Shown one piece after another: positions 17,177 through 28,756 of a stretch of DNA of 64,000 nt. The translations under genes were made by a program, and so were the position numbers. This DNA comes from Sulfitobacter sp. 20_GPM-1509m (GTDB lineage Bacteria; Pseudomonadota; Alphaproteobacteria; Rhodobacterales; Rhodobacteraceae), in the NCBI RefSeq assembly GCF_000620505.1, contig NZ_JIBC01000004.1:248001-312000 (forward strand), given 5' to 3'. Each line of letters begins with the position of its first letter. Positions within the stretch are counted from its first letter, which is position 1. The notes beneath the pieces are model-generated. The model had not been told where the DNA came from, made no database searches, and saw only the letters and a list, made by a program, of their open reading frames with translations.

Positions 17177-17932
17177 TCAGGTCAGCCCGTCCCAAATCAG
17201 CTTTACCCCCGTCACAACCAACAGCACATAGGTCAGCGCAAAGAACGCGCGTTCCGGCACCAGCCTGTGCGCCTTGACCCCGATCCACGCCCCCGCCAGC
17301 GCAAAGGGTGCCAGCGCCAGATTGGCCAGCCCCGTTTGCAGCGTGAACATGCCCAGAAAGGCATAAGGTACGAACTTGGCCACGTTGATCACCCAGAACA
17401 GCAGCACCGTAGACGCCTGATATTCCGTCTTGGTCATGCCGCGCGACAACAGATAGACCGCCGCAGGTGGCCCGCCGGCATGGCTGACAAAGCTGGTAAA
17501 TCCCGCAACCAGCCCTGCCACAGCCCCCGCGCCCTGCCCCAACGGCCTGGACGTGGCAGCGATCCAGCCGCGCGCCCGGCCCACCTGCCACGCCACGAAC
17601 ACCAGCGAAATCACCCCGATCAGCACGCGGAACACATCCGCATCGGCCATCCGGTACAGCGCCGCGCCCAGCACGACACCGGGCAACGCCCCCAGAATCA
17701 GCAACCGCGTCTCGGGCCAGCGCCACTTGCGCCAGTACGGTCCCAAGGTGGCGACGTCGATCAGCATCAGCATCGGCAGCATGACGCCCAACGCCAGACC
17801 CGGCGCGACCACCAGCGCCAGAATCGAGGCGCCCGCAAAGGCGGCACCCGAGCCAAATCCGCCCTTTGACACCCCCGCAAACATCACGGCAGGGCCTGCC
17901 ACCGCAAAGAACGCCCAATCCAGTTCCAGCAC
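17177..17932 (-). CDS. TauE/SafE family sulfite exporter
   Basis: A 251-residue membrane permease with about eight helices and the TauE/SafE layout, including GVSKGGFGSGAAFAGAS near the N-terminus and VAGFTSFVSHAGGPPAAVYLL at the centre (the conserved HxGGP repeat). It probably exports sulfite or sulfonates such as sulfoacetate. The preferred start is GTG at 17932, with AAGGAG five bases upstream; an ATG at 17962 lacks such a site. No sulfur oxidation genes are near. It converges on the secreted protein gene. Confidence 0.88.
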   Translation of the reverse strand: MLELDWAFFAVAGPAVMFAGVSKGGFGSGAAFAGASILALVVAPGLALGVMLPMLMLIDVATLGPYWRKWRWPETRLLILGALPGVVLGAALYRMADADVFRVLIGVISLVFVAWQVGRARGWIAATSRPLGQGAGAVAGLVAGFTSFVSHAGGPPAAVYLLSRGMTKTEYQASTVLLFWVINVAKFVPYAFLGMFTLQTGLANLALAPFALAGAWIGVKAHRLVPERAFFALTYVLLVVTGVKLIWDGLT

Positions 17933-17972
17933 GTTAACTCCTTGGAAACCTTTGCCCTGCATTCAAGGTTAG

Positions 17973-19055
<1,083 letters not shown>

Positions 19056-19079
19056 GCCACATCTTGCTGTCATGAATAG

Positions 19080-19111
19080 AGCCGGGCGCGTTCGACGTGT
19101 CCGGCTTTTTT
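19080..19111 (+). terminator. Terminator after mdh
   Basis: AGCCGG (19080-19085) and CCGGCT (19101-19106) form a short G+C-rich stem with a 15-base loop, followed by a T-run, 25 bases beyond the mdh stop. Confidence 0.72.
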
Positions 19112-19178
19112 ATGGGCTGCCCGGCAACAGGGCAGCACGCCAACACCGCCCCGCATGCGGGGTCCTCAGGGGGTCGAC

Positions 19179-19937
19179 GTGTCCCAACTGCCTGACATCA
19201 AACGCAAGCTGACCACCATCCTGTCAGCGGACGCCGCCAACTATTCGGGCCGCATGGCCCGCAACGAAGTGGACACGGTGCAGGCGCTGCGCCGCGCGCG
19301 CCGGGTGATCGACGCCGCTGTCATCGCCCGTGGCGGGCGCATCGCCAACACCGCGGGCGACGGGCTGATCGCCGAATTCCCCTCGGTCGTCGAAGGCGTG
19401 GCCGCTGCCGTCACAATCCAGCAAACGCTGAACGGCACCGCAGACGCCCTGCCCTTTCGCATCGGCGTGCATCTGGGCGATGTCATCGTCGAAGGCAACG
19501 ATCTGCTGGGCGACGGCGTGAACCTGGCCGCGCGGCTGCAGGAAAACGCCAATGTCGGCGGCATTCTGGTGTCACGTCAGGTGGTCGATTACGCGCGTGG
19601 ACGGCTTGCGGCCGAGTTTCGCCCGCTTGGCCCTGCCACACCCAAGAACCTGATTGAAGAGGTCGAGCTGTTCGCCGTGCTGGCCGAGGGGGTCAAGGCA
19701 CCAGACGATCTGGCCTCGGTCGCACCGCGCATTGACCGCCCGCAATCCCTGCGTCTGAACGATGACGCCCGGATCAAGTTTCGCAAGTCATGTCAGCGCG
19801 CGGGTCTGGCAACAGCCGTGCTGGTGATCATCGATCTTACGAATGGTCCCGGCTTTGGCTGGCCTGCCCTGGTCGTCGCCGCAATTGCGGTTTCGCTGGT
19901 GTTCAAGTGGCGAAATCTGCGCGACTCGCAGCGCTGA
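19179..19937 (+). CDS. Class III adenylate/guanylate cyclase with C-terminal membrane segments
   Basis: A 252-residue protein. Residues about 10-165 are a class III nucleotidyl cyclase homology domain (KRKLTTILSADAANYSGRMARNE, GRIANTAGDGLIAEFPSVVEGV, PFRIGVHLGDVIVEGNDLLGDGVNLAARLQ). The metal Asp (LSADA), AGDG and the NLAAR Asn/Arg positions look intact, so it may make cAMP. Two hydrophobic helices near the C-terminus (LATAVLVIIDLTN and GWPALVVAAIAVSLVF) suggest membrane anchoring. GTG at 19179 has AGGGGG nearby; ATG at 19155 is the alternative. It sits alone between mdh and sucC. Confidence 0.85.
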   Translation: MSQLPDIKRKLTTILSADAANYSGRMARNEVDTVQALRRARRVIDAAVIARGGRIANTAGDGLIAEFPSVVEGVAAAVTIQQTLNGTADALPFRIGVHLGDVIVEGNDLLGDGVNLAARLQENANVGGILVSRQVVDYARGRLAAEFRPLGPATPKNLIEEVELFAVLAEGVKAPDDLASVAPRIDRPQSLRLNDDARIKFRKSCQRAGLATAVLVIIDLTNGPGFGWPALVVAAIAVSLVFKWRNLRDSQR

Positions 19938-20010
19938 ACGTTCTGCCGACACAAGGGAATCCGTGCAGACACCCCCGGAAACGTGATGTCAGCGGTAACG
20001 TTTCAAATTT

Positions 20011-20040
20011 TGTGATCACAGGAAAAAACGTGTGATCACA
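20011..20040 (+). promoter_or_regulatory. Twin TGTGATCACA operators upstream of sucC
   Basis: Two exact TGTGATCACA palindromes at 20011-20020 and 20031-20040, centres 20 bases apart and 114-143 bases before the sucC ATG. They match the pair before sdhC in sequence, flanks and distance to the gene. Probably the operator of a shared TCA-cycle regulator. Confidence 0.75.
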
Positions 20041-20153
20041 AATGCCGGAATTTCTAGGCAAAACCCCGCCTTCCGCGCCTTTTCAGTTTACCATCCCTTC
20101 ACGCTTGATCGTATACAGCCAGTTAAACCGCAGCTACTCAGGACCGTTTTGTC

Positions 20154-21347
20154 ATGAACATCCACGAATACCAGGCCAAGGCCTTGCTTCGCTCTTACGG
20201 GGCACCCGTTTCCGACGGACGCGTCGTGCTGAAAGCCGAAGACGCCAAAAACGCAGCCGCCGAGATGGACGGCCCCCTGTGGGTGGTCAAGGCGCAGATC
20301 CACGCAGGTGGACGCGGCAAGGGTCACTTCAAAGAAGCTGACGCCGGCGAGAAAGGCGGCGTACGCCTGACGAAATCGGTCGAGGAAGCCGCCGAAGAAG
20401 CCAAGAAGATGCTGGGCCGCACATTGGTCACGCACCAGACCGGCCCTGCCGGCAAACAGGTCAACCGCATCTACATCGAAGACGGCTCGGGCATCGAAAC
20501 CGAATTGTACCTGGCTCTGCTGGTCGATCGTCAGACCAGCCGCGTCAGCTTTGTCTGCTCGACCGAAGGCGGCATGGACATCGAAGAGGTCGCAGCATCG
20601 ACCCCCGAGAAAATCCTGTCCTTCTCGGTCGATCCCGCATCCGGCTATCAGGCATTCCACGGCCGCCGCATCGCTTTCGCCCTGGGGCTGGAAGGCAAGC
20701 AGGTCAAACAGTGCGTCGGTCTGATGGCGTTGCTGTACAAGGCGTTCCTGGAAAAAGACATGGAAATGCTGGAAATCAACCCGCTGATCGTCACCGACAG
20801 CGGCGACCTGAAAGTGCTGGACGCCAAGGTCAGCTTTGACGGCAACGCGATGTACAAGCACGCCGACATCAACGAACTGCGCGACGAAACCGAGGAAGAC
20901 CCCAAGGAGCTCGCCGCGTCCAAATACGACCTGAACTATATCGCGCTGGACGGCGAAATCGGCTGCATGGTGAACGGTGCCGGTCTGGCGATGGCCACCA
21001 TGGACATCATCAAGCTCTACGGCGCCGAGCCTGCCAACTTCCTCGACGTCGGTGGCGGTGCCACCAAGGAGAAAGTGACCGAGGCGTTCAAGATCATCAC
21101 CTCGGACCCGCAGGTCAAAGGCATCCTCGTGAACATCTTCGGCGGCATCATGCGCTGCGATGTGATCGCCGAGGGCGTTGTGGCCGCGGTGAAAGAAGTG
21201 GGCCTGAAAGTGCCGCTGGTGGTCCGTCTGGAAGGCACGAACGTGCAACAGGGCAAGGACATCATCAACAATTCCGGCCTTGACGTGATCGCCGCCGAAG
21301 ACCTGAAAGACGGCGCACAGAAGATCGTGAAAGCGGTCAAGGGCTAA
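20154..21347 (+). CDS. sucC: Succinate-CoA ligase (ADP-forming) beta subunit
   Basis: The 397-residue ATP-grasp subunit of succinyl-CoA synthetase. [20 protein letters not shown] is the family N-terminus; [15 protein letters not shown] holds the nucleotide loop, LEINPLIVT the metal site, and [13 protein letters not shown] with [14 protein letters not shown] the C-terminal domain. Together with SucD it couples succinyl-CoA hydrolysis to ATP. Its partner sucD lies 1.4 kb downstream, after two inserted genes. First gene after the twin palindromes. Confidence 0.98.
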   Translation: MNIHEYQAKALLRSYGAPVSDGRVVLKAEDAKNAAAEMDGPLWVVKAQIHAGGRGKGHFKEADAGEKGGVRLTKSVEEAAEEAKKMLGRTLVTHQTGPAGKQVNRIYIEDGSGIETELYLALLVDRQTSRVSFVCSTEGGMDIEEVAASTPEKILSFSVDPASGYQAFHGRRIAFALGLEGKQVKQCVGLMALLYKAFLEKDMEMLEINPLIVTDSGDLKVLDAKVSFDGNAMYKHADINELRDETEEDPKELAASKYDLNYIALDGEIGCMVNGAGLAMATMDIIKLYGAEPANFLDVGGGATKEKVTEAFKIITSDPQVKGILVNIFGGIMRCDVIAEGVVAAVKEVGLKVPLVVRLEGTNVQQGKDIINNSGLDVIAAEDLKDGAQKIVKAVKG

Positions 21348-21493
21348 GTGTCCGGCATCGGGGGCGCACCGCTTTGCCCCCGAGCACACAGCCCCTTGCA
21401 ACGGAGGTTCGATGCGATGCGCAAGCTTTTCGTCAATCCGGTTTCGCCGGGGACCTCCCTTTTTTCCCATGCGCCCTTTGGAGCGTTGAACTG

Positions 21494-22009
21494 ATGCGCC
21501 GTTTCTGCCCTGCCGCTTTTGCCGTGTCGTTGTCCCTCGGGACAGCAGGCATTGCCATGGCCGACGGGCAGGCCGCCATAAGTGCGTTCAACGCCTATTG
21601 CTTTCAGGCGGGCCAGACCGCGGCGCAGGCACGTGACAACATGCAGGCGCTCGCAGGTGACCCGCTGCCGTTCGAACTGACCTTCTGGGACGCCACGCTC
21701 GAGGCCGCTCCGGCAGATGCGCCCTACGGCGTCGAGCGGCGCTGCGAGGTGTCCTGGGAGGGCAACCAGCCGCAGGCCGCCATCGACGCGCTGCGGGTGC
21801 AGATGAACACGCCGCCTGTCTTTGGCCGGCCGACCACAATGCCCACCACCCATAGCGCCCAGCCCGGCACCGCCCTGATCGAAGCGCGCGAATTGCTGCA
21901 AGGGCGCGTGGCCGTGGTGCATGTGGGCACACGTGGTGGTGCGAATTCTGTCAAAACCTTCATGGCCGTCGATCGCCTGCCGGTCGCGCTGGCTCCGGGG
22001 GACAGCTGA
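21494..22009 (+). CDS. Secreted hypothetical protein between sucC and sucD
   Basis: A 171-residue protein with a signal peptide (MRRFCPAAFAVSLSLGTAGIAMAD). The mature part (GQAAISAFNAYCFQAGQTAAQARDNMQAL, then CEVSWEGNQPQAAIDALRVQM) has conserved-looking cysteines but no domain I recognise. Its stop overlaps the ATG of the downstream sulfotransferase gene (TGATG), indicating coupling. The 146-base gap after sucC has no obvious terminator, so it is likely transcribed with the suc genes. Confidence 0.78.
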   Translation: MRRFCPAAFAVSLSLGTAGIAMADGQAAISAFNAYCFQAGQTAAQARDNMQALAGDPLPFELTFWDATLEAAPADAPYGVERRCEVSWEGNQPQAAIDALRVQMNTPPVFGRPTTMPTTHSAQPGTALIEARELLQGRVAVVHVGTRGGANSVKTFMAVDRLPVALAPGDS

Positions 22010-22704
22010 TGGTCATGATCTCGCACAGCCACCGGTTCATCTATCTCAAGACCTTCAAAACCGCGAGCACCTCGACCGAAGCTGCGCTGGAACGGTTTTG
22101 TGCGCCGGCCGAGGCCCGCGCCGACGGCGTCGCACGCGATGCCTTTGATGGCCCCGAAGGGATCATCGGCAGCCGTGGTCCGGCACAGGACGCCTCCAGG
22201 GGCACATGGCACGGGCACATGCCCGCAGCCGATGTGCGCGACGCCCTGCCCCGCGCGGTCTGGGACGGCTATTTCAAATTCACCACCCTGCGCAATCCCT
22301 TCGAACGGCTGGTGTCGCATTTCGCCATGCGCAACCGCGCTCATTTCGCAGGTCGGGTGTCGCAGGACGATCGCCGGACGGCCTTTGTCGACTGGCTGGA
22401 CCACAGCCCGCAAGCCACGCAGGATCTGGACATATATGGCATCGACGGCACTCCGGTGATCGACGCGGCCATACGTCTGGAACACCTGACCGAGGACCGC
22501 GCCGCACTTTGCGCGCGTCTGGACCTGGGCACGGTCGACTGGCCGCACCTGCGCAACAACCCCGATCGCTGGGCAAAGGTGGGCGACTGGCGCGCCCTCT
22601 ATACGCCCCGCGCGCTGGCCCGCGTAGCCGACCTGTATCACTGGGAGCTGGCCGAATACGGCTATCACGCCCCCGCCCTCGAAACATCGCAAACAACAGA
22701 CTGA
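22009..22704 (+). CDS. Sulfotransferase-family protein
   Basis: A 231-residue protein of the sulfotransfer_2 / carbohydrate sulfotransferase-like group. The 5'-PAPS phosphosulfate loop is seen in HRFIYLKTFKTASTSTEAAL and the 3'-phosphate motif in FKFTTLRNPFERLVSHFAMR, the two diagnostic PAPS-binding segments. Substrate unknown (sugar, lipid or peptide). The ATG overlaps the previous gene's stop, and sucD begins 21 bases after its end, so it is part of the suc operon. Confidence 0.85.
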   Translation: MVMISHSHRFIYLKTFKTASTSTEAALERFCAPAEARADGVARDAFDGPEGIIGSRGPAQDASRGTWHGHMPAADVRDALPRAVWDGYFKFTTLRNPFERLVSHFAMRNRAHFAGRVSQDDRRTAFVDWLDHSPQATQDLDIYGIDGTPVIDAAIRLEHLTEDRAALCARLDLGTVDWPHLRNNPDRWAKVGDWRALYTPRALARVADLYHWELAEYGYHAPALETSQTTD

Positions 22705-22725
22705 TCGTAAGCAAGGAAACCAAAC

Positions 22726-23613
22726 ATGGCCGTTCTTATCGACGAAAACACCAAAGTCATCTGCCAGGGCCTGACCGGCTCGCAGGGGACATTCCACACC
22801 GAACAGGCCATCGCCTATGGCACAAAGATGGTCGGCGGCGTGACGCCGGGCAAGGGCGGCCAGAAACATCTGGACCTGCCGGTCTTCAACTCGGTGCACG
22901 AGGCGATGCACGTGACCGAAGCCAACGCATCGGTGATCTACGTGCCGCCCCCCTTCGCGGCGGATTCGATCCTCGAAGCCATCGACGCGGAAATGCCGCT
23001 GATCGTGTGCATCACCGAAGGCATTCCGGTTCTGGACATGATGCGCGTCAAGCGCGCGCTGGAAGGGTCCAAATCGCGCCTGATCGGCCCCAACTGCCCC
23101 GGCGTGATCACGCCGGACGCCTGCAAGATCGGCATCATGCCCGGCCACATCCACAAACGCGGCTCGGTGGGTGTTGTTTCGCGCTCGGGCACGCTTACCT
23201 ATGAGGCTGTGAAACAGACAACCGACATGGGACTGGGCCAATCTTCGGCCGTGGGCATCGGCGGCGACCCCATCAAGGGGACCGAGCATATCGACGTGCT
23301 GGAAATGTTCCTGGCCGACCCTGAAACCCAGTCGATCATCATGATCGGTGAAATCGGCGGCTCTGCCGAAGAAGAAGCGGCACAGTTCCTGGCCGACGAA
23401 AAGAAAAAAGGCCGCTGGAAACCCACAGCCGGTTTCATCGCGGGCCGCACAGCCCCTCCGGGCCGCCGCATGGGCCACGCAGGCGCCATCGTCGCTGGTG
23501 GCAAGGGCGATGCGGAAAGCAAGATCGAAGCGATGCGCGAAGCCGGTATCGTGGTGGCAGACAGCCCCGCGACACTGGGCGAAGCGGTCAAAGAAGCAAT
23601 CGACAAAGGCTAA
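22726..23613 (+). CDS. sucD: Succinate-CoA ligase alpha subunit
   Basis: The 295-residue CoA-binding and phospho-histidine subunit. Motifs are [65 protein letters not shown] and the active-site histidine in [15 protein letters not shown]. Length and order match the family. A perfect ten-base hairpin follows the stop, before sucA. Confidence 0.98.
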   Translation: MAVLIDENTKVICQGLTGSQGTFHTEQAIAYGTKMVGGVTPGKGGQKHLDLPVFNSVHEAMHVTEANASVIYVPPPFAADSILEAIDAEMPLIVCITEGIPVLDMMRVKRALEGSKSRLIGPNCPGVITPDACKIGIMPGHIHKRGSVGVVSRSGTLTYEAVKQTTDMGLGQSSAVGIGGDPIKGTEHIDVLEMFLADPETQSIIMIGEIGGSAEEEAAQFLADEKKKGRWKPTAGFIAGRTAPPGRRMGHAGAIVAGGKGDAESKIEAMREAGIVVADSPATLGEAVKEAIDKG

Positions 23614-23620
23614 CCTGTCT

Positions 23621-23645
23621 CAAGGCGGGGCATGTCCCCGCCTTG
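23621..23645 (+). terminator. Hairpin between sucD and sucA
   Basis: CAAGGCGGGG (23621-23630) and CCCCGCCTTG (23636-23645) pair perfectly around five bases, followed by the T-rich TTATCTTT. It may be a terminator or a partial attenuator that lowers sucA transcription relative to sucCD. Confidence 0.68.
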
Positions 23646-23694
23646 TTATCTTTAACCATCATACGGCCACGTCTCATATCCGAGGTATCTCGCC

Positions 23695-26661
23695 ATGACC
23701 GACCACCCCGCCAACGACCAGTTCCACGCCTCGTCCTTCATGCAGGGGCATAACGCGGAATACCTTGAACAGATGTATGCCCGCTATGCCAACGACCCCG
23801 GCGCGGTGGACGAAGCCTGGCAGGCCTTTTTCAAGGCGATGGGCGACGAGGACGACAACGTCAAGGCCGAGGCCGCAGGCCCCTCTTGGGCGCGCAGCGA
23901 CTGGCCTCCGATGCCGGGCGATGACCTGACGCAGGCGCTGACCGGCGAATGGGCCGCCCCGGCCGAGGTCAAGGGCGCGGGCGACAAGATCAAGGCGAAA
24001 GCCGAAACCAAGGGCGTCGAGCTGAGCGACGAGATGGTCAAACGCGCCGTACTGGACAGCATCCGCGCGCTGATGATCATCCGTGCCTACCGCATCCGGG
24101 GCCACCTGGTTGCCGATCTGGACCCGCTGGGCATGCGCGACAAGGACCCGCATCCCGAGCTGGACCCGAAATCCTACGGCTTCACCGAGGCCGACATGGA
24201 CCGCCCGATCTTTATCGACAACGTGCTGGGGCTGGAAATCGCCTCGATGCGGCAGATCATGGAGATCATCACGCGGACCTATTGCGGCACCTTCGCGCTG
24301 CAATACATGCACATTTCCGATCCCGAACAGGCCAGCTGGCTGAAAGAACGGATCGAAGGACTGGGCAAGGAAATCGCCTTTACCCGCGAAGGCCGCAAGG
24401 CGATCCTGAACAAGATGGTCGAGGCCGAAGGCTTTGAGAAATTCCTGCACGTCAAATACATGGGCACCAAACGCTTTGGCCTGGATGGCGGCGAAAGCCT
24501 GATCCCCGCGATGGAGCAGGTCATCAAGCGTGGCGGCGCCCTGGGCGTCAAGGAAATCGTGATCGGGATGCCGCACCGTGGCCGCCTGTCGGTTCTGGCC
24601 AACGTGATGCAGAAACCCTATCGCGCGATCTTCAACGAATTCCAGGGCGGCAGCTTCAAACCCGAGGACGTCGACGGCTCGGGCGATGTAAAATACCACC
24701 TTGGCGCGTCTTCGGACCGTCAGTTTGACGACAACACCGTGCACCTGTCGCTGACCGCCAACCCCTCGCACCTCGAGGCGGTGAACCCGGTCGTTCTGGG
24801 CAAGGTCCGTGCCAAACAGGACCAGTGGGGCGACACCGAGCGTACCAGCGTCATGCCGATCCTGCTGCACGGCGATGCGGCCTTTGCCGGTCAGGGTGTC
24901 GTGGCCGAATGTTTTGCCCTGTCGGGTCTGCGCGGTCACCGCGCGGGGGGCACCATGCACATCGTGGTGAACAACCAGATCGGCTTTACCACGGCGCCGC
25001 ATTTCTCGCGCTCGTCCCCCTATCCCACCGACAACGCGCTGGTGGTCGAGGCTCCGATTTTCCACGTCAACGGTGACGATCCCGAAGCCGTGGTCCACGC
25101 CGCCAAAGTGGCGACCGAGTTCCGCCAGAAATTCCACAAGGATGTCGTCATCGACATCTTCTGCTATCGCCGTTTCGGTCACAACGAGGGCGACGAGCCC
25201 ATGTTCACCAACCCGGTGATGTACAAGCGGATCAAGAAGCAGAAAACCACCCTGACGCTGTACACCGACCGTCTGGTCAAGGACGGCCTGATCCCCGAGG
25301 GCGAGATCGAGGACATGAAGGCGGCGTTCCAGGCCAAGATGAACGAAGAGTTCGAGGCCGGCAAAGAATACCGCCCGAACAAGGCCGACTGGCTGGATGG
25401 CAAGTGGTCGCATCTGGATAAGATGAAGCAGAAGAAATACCAGCGTGGCAAAACCGCGATCAAGCCCGAAACCCTGGCCGATGTCGGACGCGGGCTGACC
25501 ACGGCGCCCGAGGGTGTTCCGCTGCACAAGACGGTGGAACGCCTGCTGGAAGCCAAGAAAGCGATGTTTGAAAGCGGCACCGGTTTCGACTGGGCCACGG
25601 CCGAGGCCATCGCGTTCGGATCGCTGCTGACCGAAGGGTTCCCGGTGCGTTTGTCCGGTCAGGACAGCGCCCGCGGCACCTTCAGCCAGCGCCATTCGGC
25701 CCTGATCAATCAGGACAACGAAGAACGCTACTACCCGCTGAACCACATCCGCGAGGGTCAGGCGCAATACGAAGTCATCGACTCGATGCTGTCTGAATAT
25801 GCGGTGCTGGGCTTTGAATATGGCTATTCGCTGGCCGAACCCAATGCGTTGACCCTGTGGGAGGCGCAGTTCGGCGACTTTGCCAACGGTGCGCAGATCA
25901 TGTTCGACCAGTTCATCAGCTCGGGCGAAAGCAAATGGCTGCGCATGTCGGGCCTGACCGTCCTGCTGCCGCACGGTTTTGAGGGGCAAGGCCCCGAACA
26001 CTCCAGCGCCCGTCTGGAACGGTTCCTGCAAATGTGTGGCCAGGACAACTGGATCGTTGCCAACTGCACCACGCCGGCGAACTACTTCCACATCCTGCGC
26101 CGCCAGATCCACCGCGACTTCCGCAAGCCGCTGATCCTGATGACGCCGAAATCGCTGCTGCGTCACAAACTGGCCGTCAGCAAGGCCGACGAGTTCACCA
26201 CCGGTTCGTCCTTCCACCGCGTGCTGTGGGACGATGCGGAACATGGCAACTCGGACACCAAACTGGTCGCTGATGACAAGATCAAGCGCGTCGTGATGTG
26301 TTCGGGCAAGGTCTATTATGACCTGCTGGAAGAGCGCGACGCCCGTGGCATCGACGATATCTACCTGCTGCGCTTTGAGCAGTTCTATCCCTTCCCCGCA
26401 CAATCCGCGGTGAAGGAACTGGAACGCTTCAAGGATGCCGAAATGATCTGGTGCCAGGAAGAACCGAAGAACCAGGGCGCCTGGACCTTTATCGAACCCA
26501 ACATCGAATGGGTTCTGGGCCGGATCAAGGCCAAGCACCTGCGCCCCGAATATGTCGGACGCGCCACATCGGCGTCGCCTGCCACAGGTCTGGCCAGCCA
26601 GCACAAAGCACAACAAGCCGCCCTCGTTGACGAGGCGCTGACCATCAAAGGATCGAAATAA
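23695..26661 (+). CDS. sucA: 2-oxoglutarate dehydrogenase E1 component
   Basis: A 988-residue thiamine-diphosphate enzyme that decarboxylates 2-oxoglutarate and transfers the succinyl group to the E2 lipoyl arm. The N-terminal E1o tail is present ([21 protein letters not shown]), followed by [55 protein letters not shown] (ThDP/Mg site) and the C-terminal transketolase part ([29 protein letters not shown]). Full length. Its TAA overlaps the sucB ATG (TAATG). Confidence 0.98.
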   Translation: MTDHPANDQFHASSFMQGHNAEYLEQMYARYANDPGAVDEAWQAFFKAMGDEDDNVKAEAAGPSWARSDWPPMPGDDLTQALTGEWAAPAEVKGAGDKIKAKAETKGVELSDEMVKRAVLDSIRALMIIRAYRIRGHLVADLDPLGMRDKDPHPELDPKSYGFTEADMDRPIFIDNVLGLEIASMRQIMEIITRTYCGTFALQYMHISDPEQASWLKERIEGLGKEIAFTREGRKAILNKMVEAEGFEKFLHVKYMGTKRFGLDGGESLIPAMEQVIKRGGALGVKEIVIGMPHRGRLSVLANVMQKPYRAIFNEFQGGSFKPEDVDGSGDVKYHLGASSDRQFDDNTVHLSLTANPSHLEAVNPVVLGKVRAKQDQWGDTERTSVMPILLHGDAAFAGQGVVAECFALSGLRGHRAGGTMHIVVNNQIGFTTAPHFSRSSPYPTDNALVVEAPIFHVNGDDPEAVVHAAKVATEFRQKFHKDVVIDIFCYRRFGHNEGDEPMFTNPVMYKRIKKQKTTLTLYTDRLVKDGLIPEGEIEDMKAAFQAKMNEEFEAGKEYRPNKADWLDGKWSHLDKMKQKKYQRGKTAIKPETLADVGRGLTTAPEGVPLHKTVERLLEAKKAMFESGTGFDWATAEAIAFGSLLTEGFPVRLSGQDSARGTFSQRHSALINQDNEERYYPLNHIREGQAQYEVIDSMLSEYAVLGFEYGYSLAEPNALTLWEAQFGDFANGAQIMFDQFISSGESKWLRMSGLTVLLPHGFEGQGPEHSSARLERFLQMCGQDNWIVANCTTPANYFHILRRQIHRDFRKPLILMTPKSLLRHKLAVSKADEFTTGSSFHRVLWDDAEHGNSDTKLVADDKIKRVVMCSGKVYYDLLEERDARGIDDIYLLRFEQFYPFPAQSAVKELERFKDAEMIWCQEEPKNQGAWTFIEPNIEWVLGRIKAKHLRPEYVGRATSASPATGLASQHKAQQAALVDEALTIKGSK

Positions 26662-28178
26662 TGACTGATGTCCGTGTGCCCACCCTGGGCGAATCCGTGA
26701 CCGAAGCCACCGTTGCCACATGGTTCAAGAAACCCGGCGACGCCGTGGCCGTTGACGAAATGCTGTGCGAGCTGGAAACAGACAAGGTCACCGTCGAAGT
26801 GCCCAGCCCCGTCGCGGGCACCATGGGCGAGATCGTGGCCGCCGAAGGCGACACCGTCGGCGTTGACGCGCTGCTGGCGACCATCTCGGAAGGTGGCGAA
26901 GCCACAGCAGAGGCCCCCAAGGACGCGCCCAAGGCGATCGACGCCGGTGCCGAGGAAACCAAACCGCGCGATGCCGCCAACGTGGACGTGATGGTGCCAA
27001 CACTGGGCGAGAGCGTCACCGAGGCGACCGTCAGCACATGGTTCAAGAAAGTGGGCGACACGGTCGCGCAGGACGAGATGCTGTGCGAGCTGGAAACAGA
27101 CAAGGTCAGCGTCGAAGTGCCCAGCCCCGCCGCCGGTGTCCTGACCGAAATCCTGGCCGAAGAAGGCAGCACCGTGGAAGCCAGCGCCAAGCTGGCGGTG
27201 ATCTCCTCGGGTGACGGCGCCAAGGCTGCGGCCCCCGCGTCGGAAGAAGCCCCCAAGCCTGCGGCGCAGGAACAGAGCGGCGGCAAGGACGTGGAAGACG
27301 CACCCTCCGCCAAGAAAGCTATGGCCGAAGCCGGTATCAGCCGCGATCAGGTCACCGGCTCGGGCCGTGACGGACGCATCATGAAGGAAGACCTGGCCAA
27401 GGCCGTGGCCGCCGCCGGTTCCGCCCCTGCCCCGCAAGCCTCTGCCGCGCCGCGCGCGCCGGTCTCTGCCGACGATGCGTCACGCGAAGAGCGGGTGAAA
27501 ATGACCCGTCTGCGCCAGACCATCGCGCGCCGTCTGAAAGACAGCCAGAACACCGCCGCGATGCTGACCACCTATAACGAGGTCGACATGACCGAGGTCA
27601 TGGCGCTGCGCAACGAATACAAGGACCTGTTCCTGAAGAAGCACGGCGTGAAACTGGGTTTTATGTCCTTCTTCACCAAGGCTTGCGTGCACGCCCTGAA
27701 CGAAGTCCCCGAGGTCAACGCCGAGATCGACGGCACCGACGTGGTCTACAAGAACTTCGTTCACATGGGCATCGCCGCAGGCACGCCCACAGGTCTGGTC
27801 GTTCCGGTGATCCGCGACGCCGATGCAATGTCCTTTGCCGAGATCGAAAAGGCGATTGCCGAAAAAGGCGCGCGCGCCCGTGACGGCAAGCTGTCGATGG
27901 CGGAAATGCAGGGCGGCACGTTCACCATTTCGAACGGCGGCGTCTACGGCTCGCTGATGTCCTCGCCCATCCTGAACCCGCCGCAATCGGGTATCCTGGG
28001 CATGCACAAGATCCAGGACCGCCCGATGGCGATCAACGGTCAGGTGGTGATCCGCCCGATGATGTACCTGGCACTGTCCTACGACCACCGCATCGTCGAC
28101 GGCAAGGGCGCGGTAACCTTCCTGGTCCGCGTCAAGGAAGCGCTGGAAGATCCCCGCCGGTTGCTGATGGATCTGTAA
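26661..28178 (+). CDS. sucB: 2-oxoglutarate dehydrogenase E2 (dihydrolipoyl succinyltransferase) with two lipoyl domains
   Basis: A 505-residue E2 subunit. It has two N-terminal lipoyl domains (lipoyl lysines about K42 and K148, each in ETDKV), a Pro/Ala/Glu linker, the E3-binding domain ([12 protein letters not shown]...[13 protein letters not shown]), and a catalytic domain ending in the active-site [13 protein letters not shown]. Most E2o proteins carry one lipoyl domain, so this is a duplicated form. The 58-base stretches around the two lysines differ at only two positions I can see, suggesting recent duplication or gene conversion. It follows sucA directly. Confidence 0.97.
   Translation: MTDVRVPTLGESVTEATVATWFKKPGDAVAVDEMLCELETDKVTVEVPSPVAGTMGEIVAAEGDTVGVDALLATISEGGEATAEAPKDAPKAIDAGAEETKPRDAANVDVMVPTLGESVTEATVSTWFKKVGDTVAQDEMLCELETDKVSVEVPSPAAGVLTEILAEEGSTVEASAKLAVISSGDGAKAAAPASEEAPKPAAQEQSGGKDVEDAPSAKKAMAEAGISRDQVTGSGRDGRIMKEDLAKAVAAAGSAPAPQASAAPRAPVSADDASREERVKMTRLRQTIARRLKDSQNTAAMLTTYNEVDMTEVMALRNEYKDLFLKKHGVKLGFMSFFTKACVHALNEVPEVNAEIDGTDVVYKNFVHMGIAAGTPTGLVVPVIRDADAMSFAEIEKAIAEKGARARDGKLSMAEMQGGTFTISNGGVYGSLMSSPILNPPQSGILGMHKIQDRPMAINGQVVIRPMMYLALSYDHRIVDGKGAVTFLVRVKEALEDPRRLLMDL
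26754..27129 (+). repeat. Duplicated lipoyl-domain coding segment within sucB
   Basis: Positions 26754-26811 and 27072-27129 (offset 318 bases, 106 codons) are nearly identical, covering the lipoyl-lysine hairpin of each domain. Outside this core the domains have diverged. Confidence 0.85.
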
Positions 28179-28187
28179 ACCAAAACA

Positions 28188-28217
28188 GGTCAGCGCCCCT
28201 TTACACGGGCGCTGACC
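28188..28217 (+). terminator. Hairpin after sucB
   Basis: GGTCAGCGCCC (28188-28198) pairs with GGGCGCTGACC (28207-28217), an 11-base perfect stem. No T-run follows, so it may be an mRNA-stabilising or partial termination element between sucB and the MAPEG gene. Confidence 0.5.
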
Positions 28218-28260
28218 GGCACCACTGCACGCTTTCATCTGCCGATATGGATACGATGAC

Positions 28261-28656
28261 ATGACACCGATGCTCCTCACCCTCGCCCTCGCCGGCCTGA
28301 TGCACATCGTGCAATTCGTTGTGGCCTCGACCATGGCGAACATGGACGTGGGGCCGGGCTACACCACCAGCCCGCGCGACCGTGATCCCAGCCGCCCGAT
28401 GCGCAATGTCACGGCGCGGATGCTGCGGGCCTATGACAACAACGTGCAGATGTTTCCGTTCTTTGCCGCCGCCGTGTTCCTGATCCACGTCACGGATCAG
28501 GTCAGCACCCTGACGCTGGGCGCGGCTTGGGTCTATCTGGCCGCCCGTGCGCTCTATATCCCCGCCTATGCGCTGGGATGGCAGCCCTGGCGGTCCTATA
28601 TCTGGCTCGTGGCACTGGCCTGCGTTGCCATCCTGTTCATCGCCTCCCTGATCTAG
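28261..28656 (+). CDS. MAPEG family membrane protein
   Basis: A 131-residue protein with four hydrophobic helices and the MAPEG pattern: [27 protein letters not shown], then [18 protein letters not shown] and the C-terminal helix [22 protein letters not shown] proteins include glutathione S-transferases and eicosanoid enzymes; the bacterial role is unclear. It lies between sucB and lpdA on the same strand, a position I recall being kept in related Rhodobacteraceae. Confidence 0.88.
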   Translation: MTPMLLTLALAGLMHIVQFVVASTMANMDVGPGYTTSPRDRDPSRPMRNVTARMLRAYDNNVQMFPFFAAAVFLIHVTDQVSTLTLGAAWVYLAARALYIPAYALGWQPWRSYIWLVALACVAILFIASLI

Positions 28657-28756
28657 GGACGCGCCCGCAAGACACATATGGCCCCTGTGCCACACTGAAA
28701 GCCGACAGCGGCCTGTCCCAGGCCACACCGGCGCACACGACCAAGGAGAAGACCTC

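Noticed and set aside
23674-26721. 1015-codon frame opposite sucA
   Set aside because: Antisense shadow of a full-length, motif-complete sucA.
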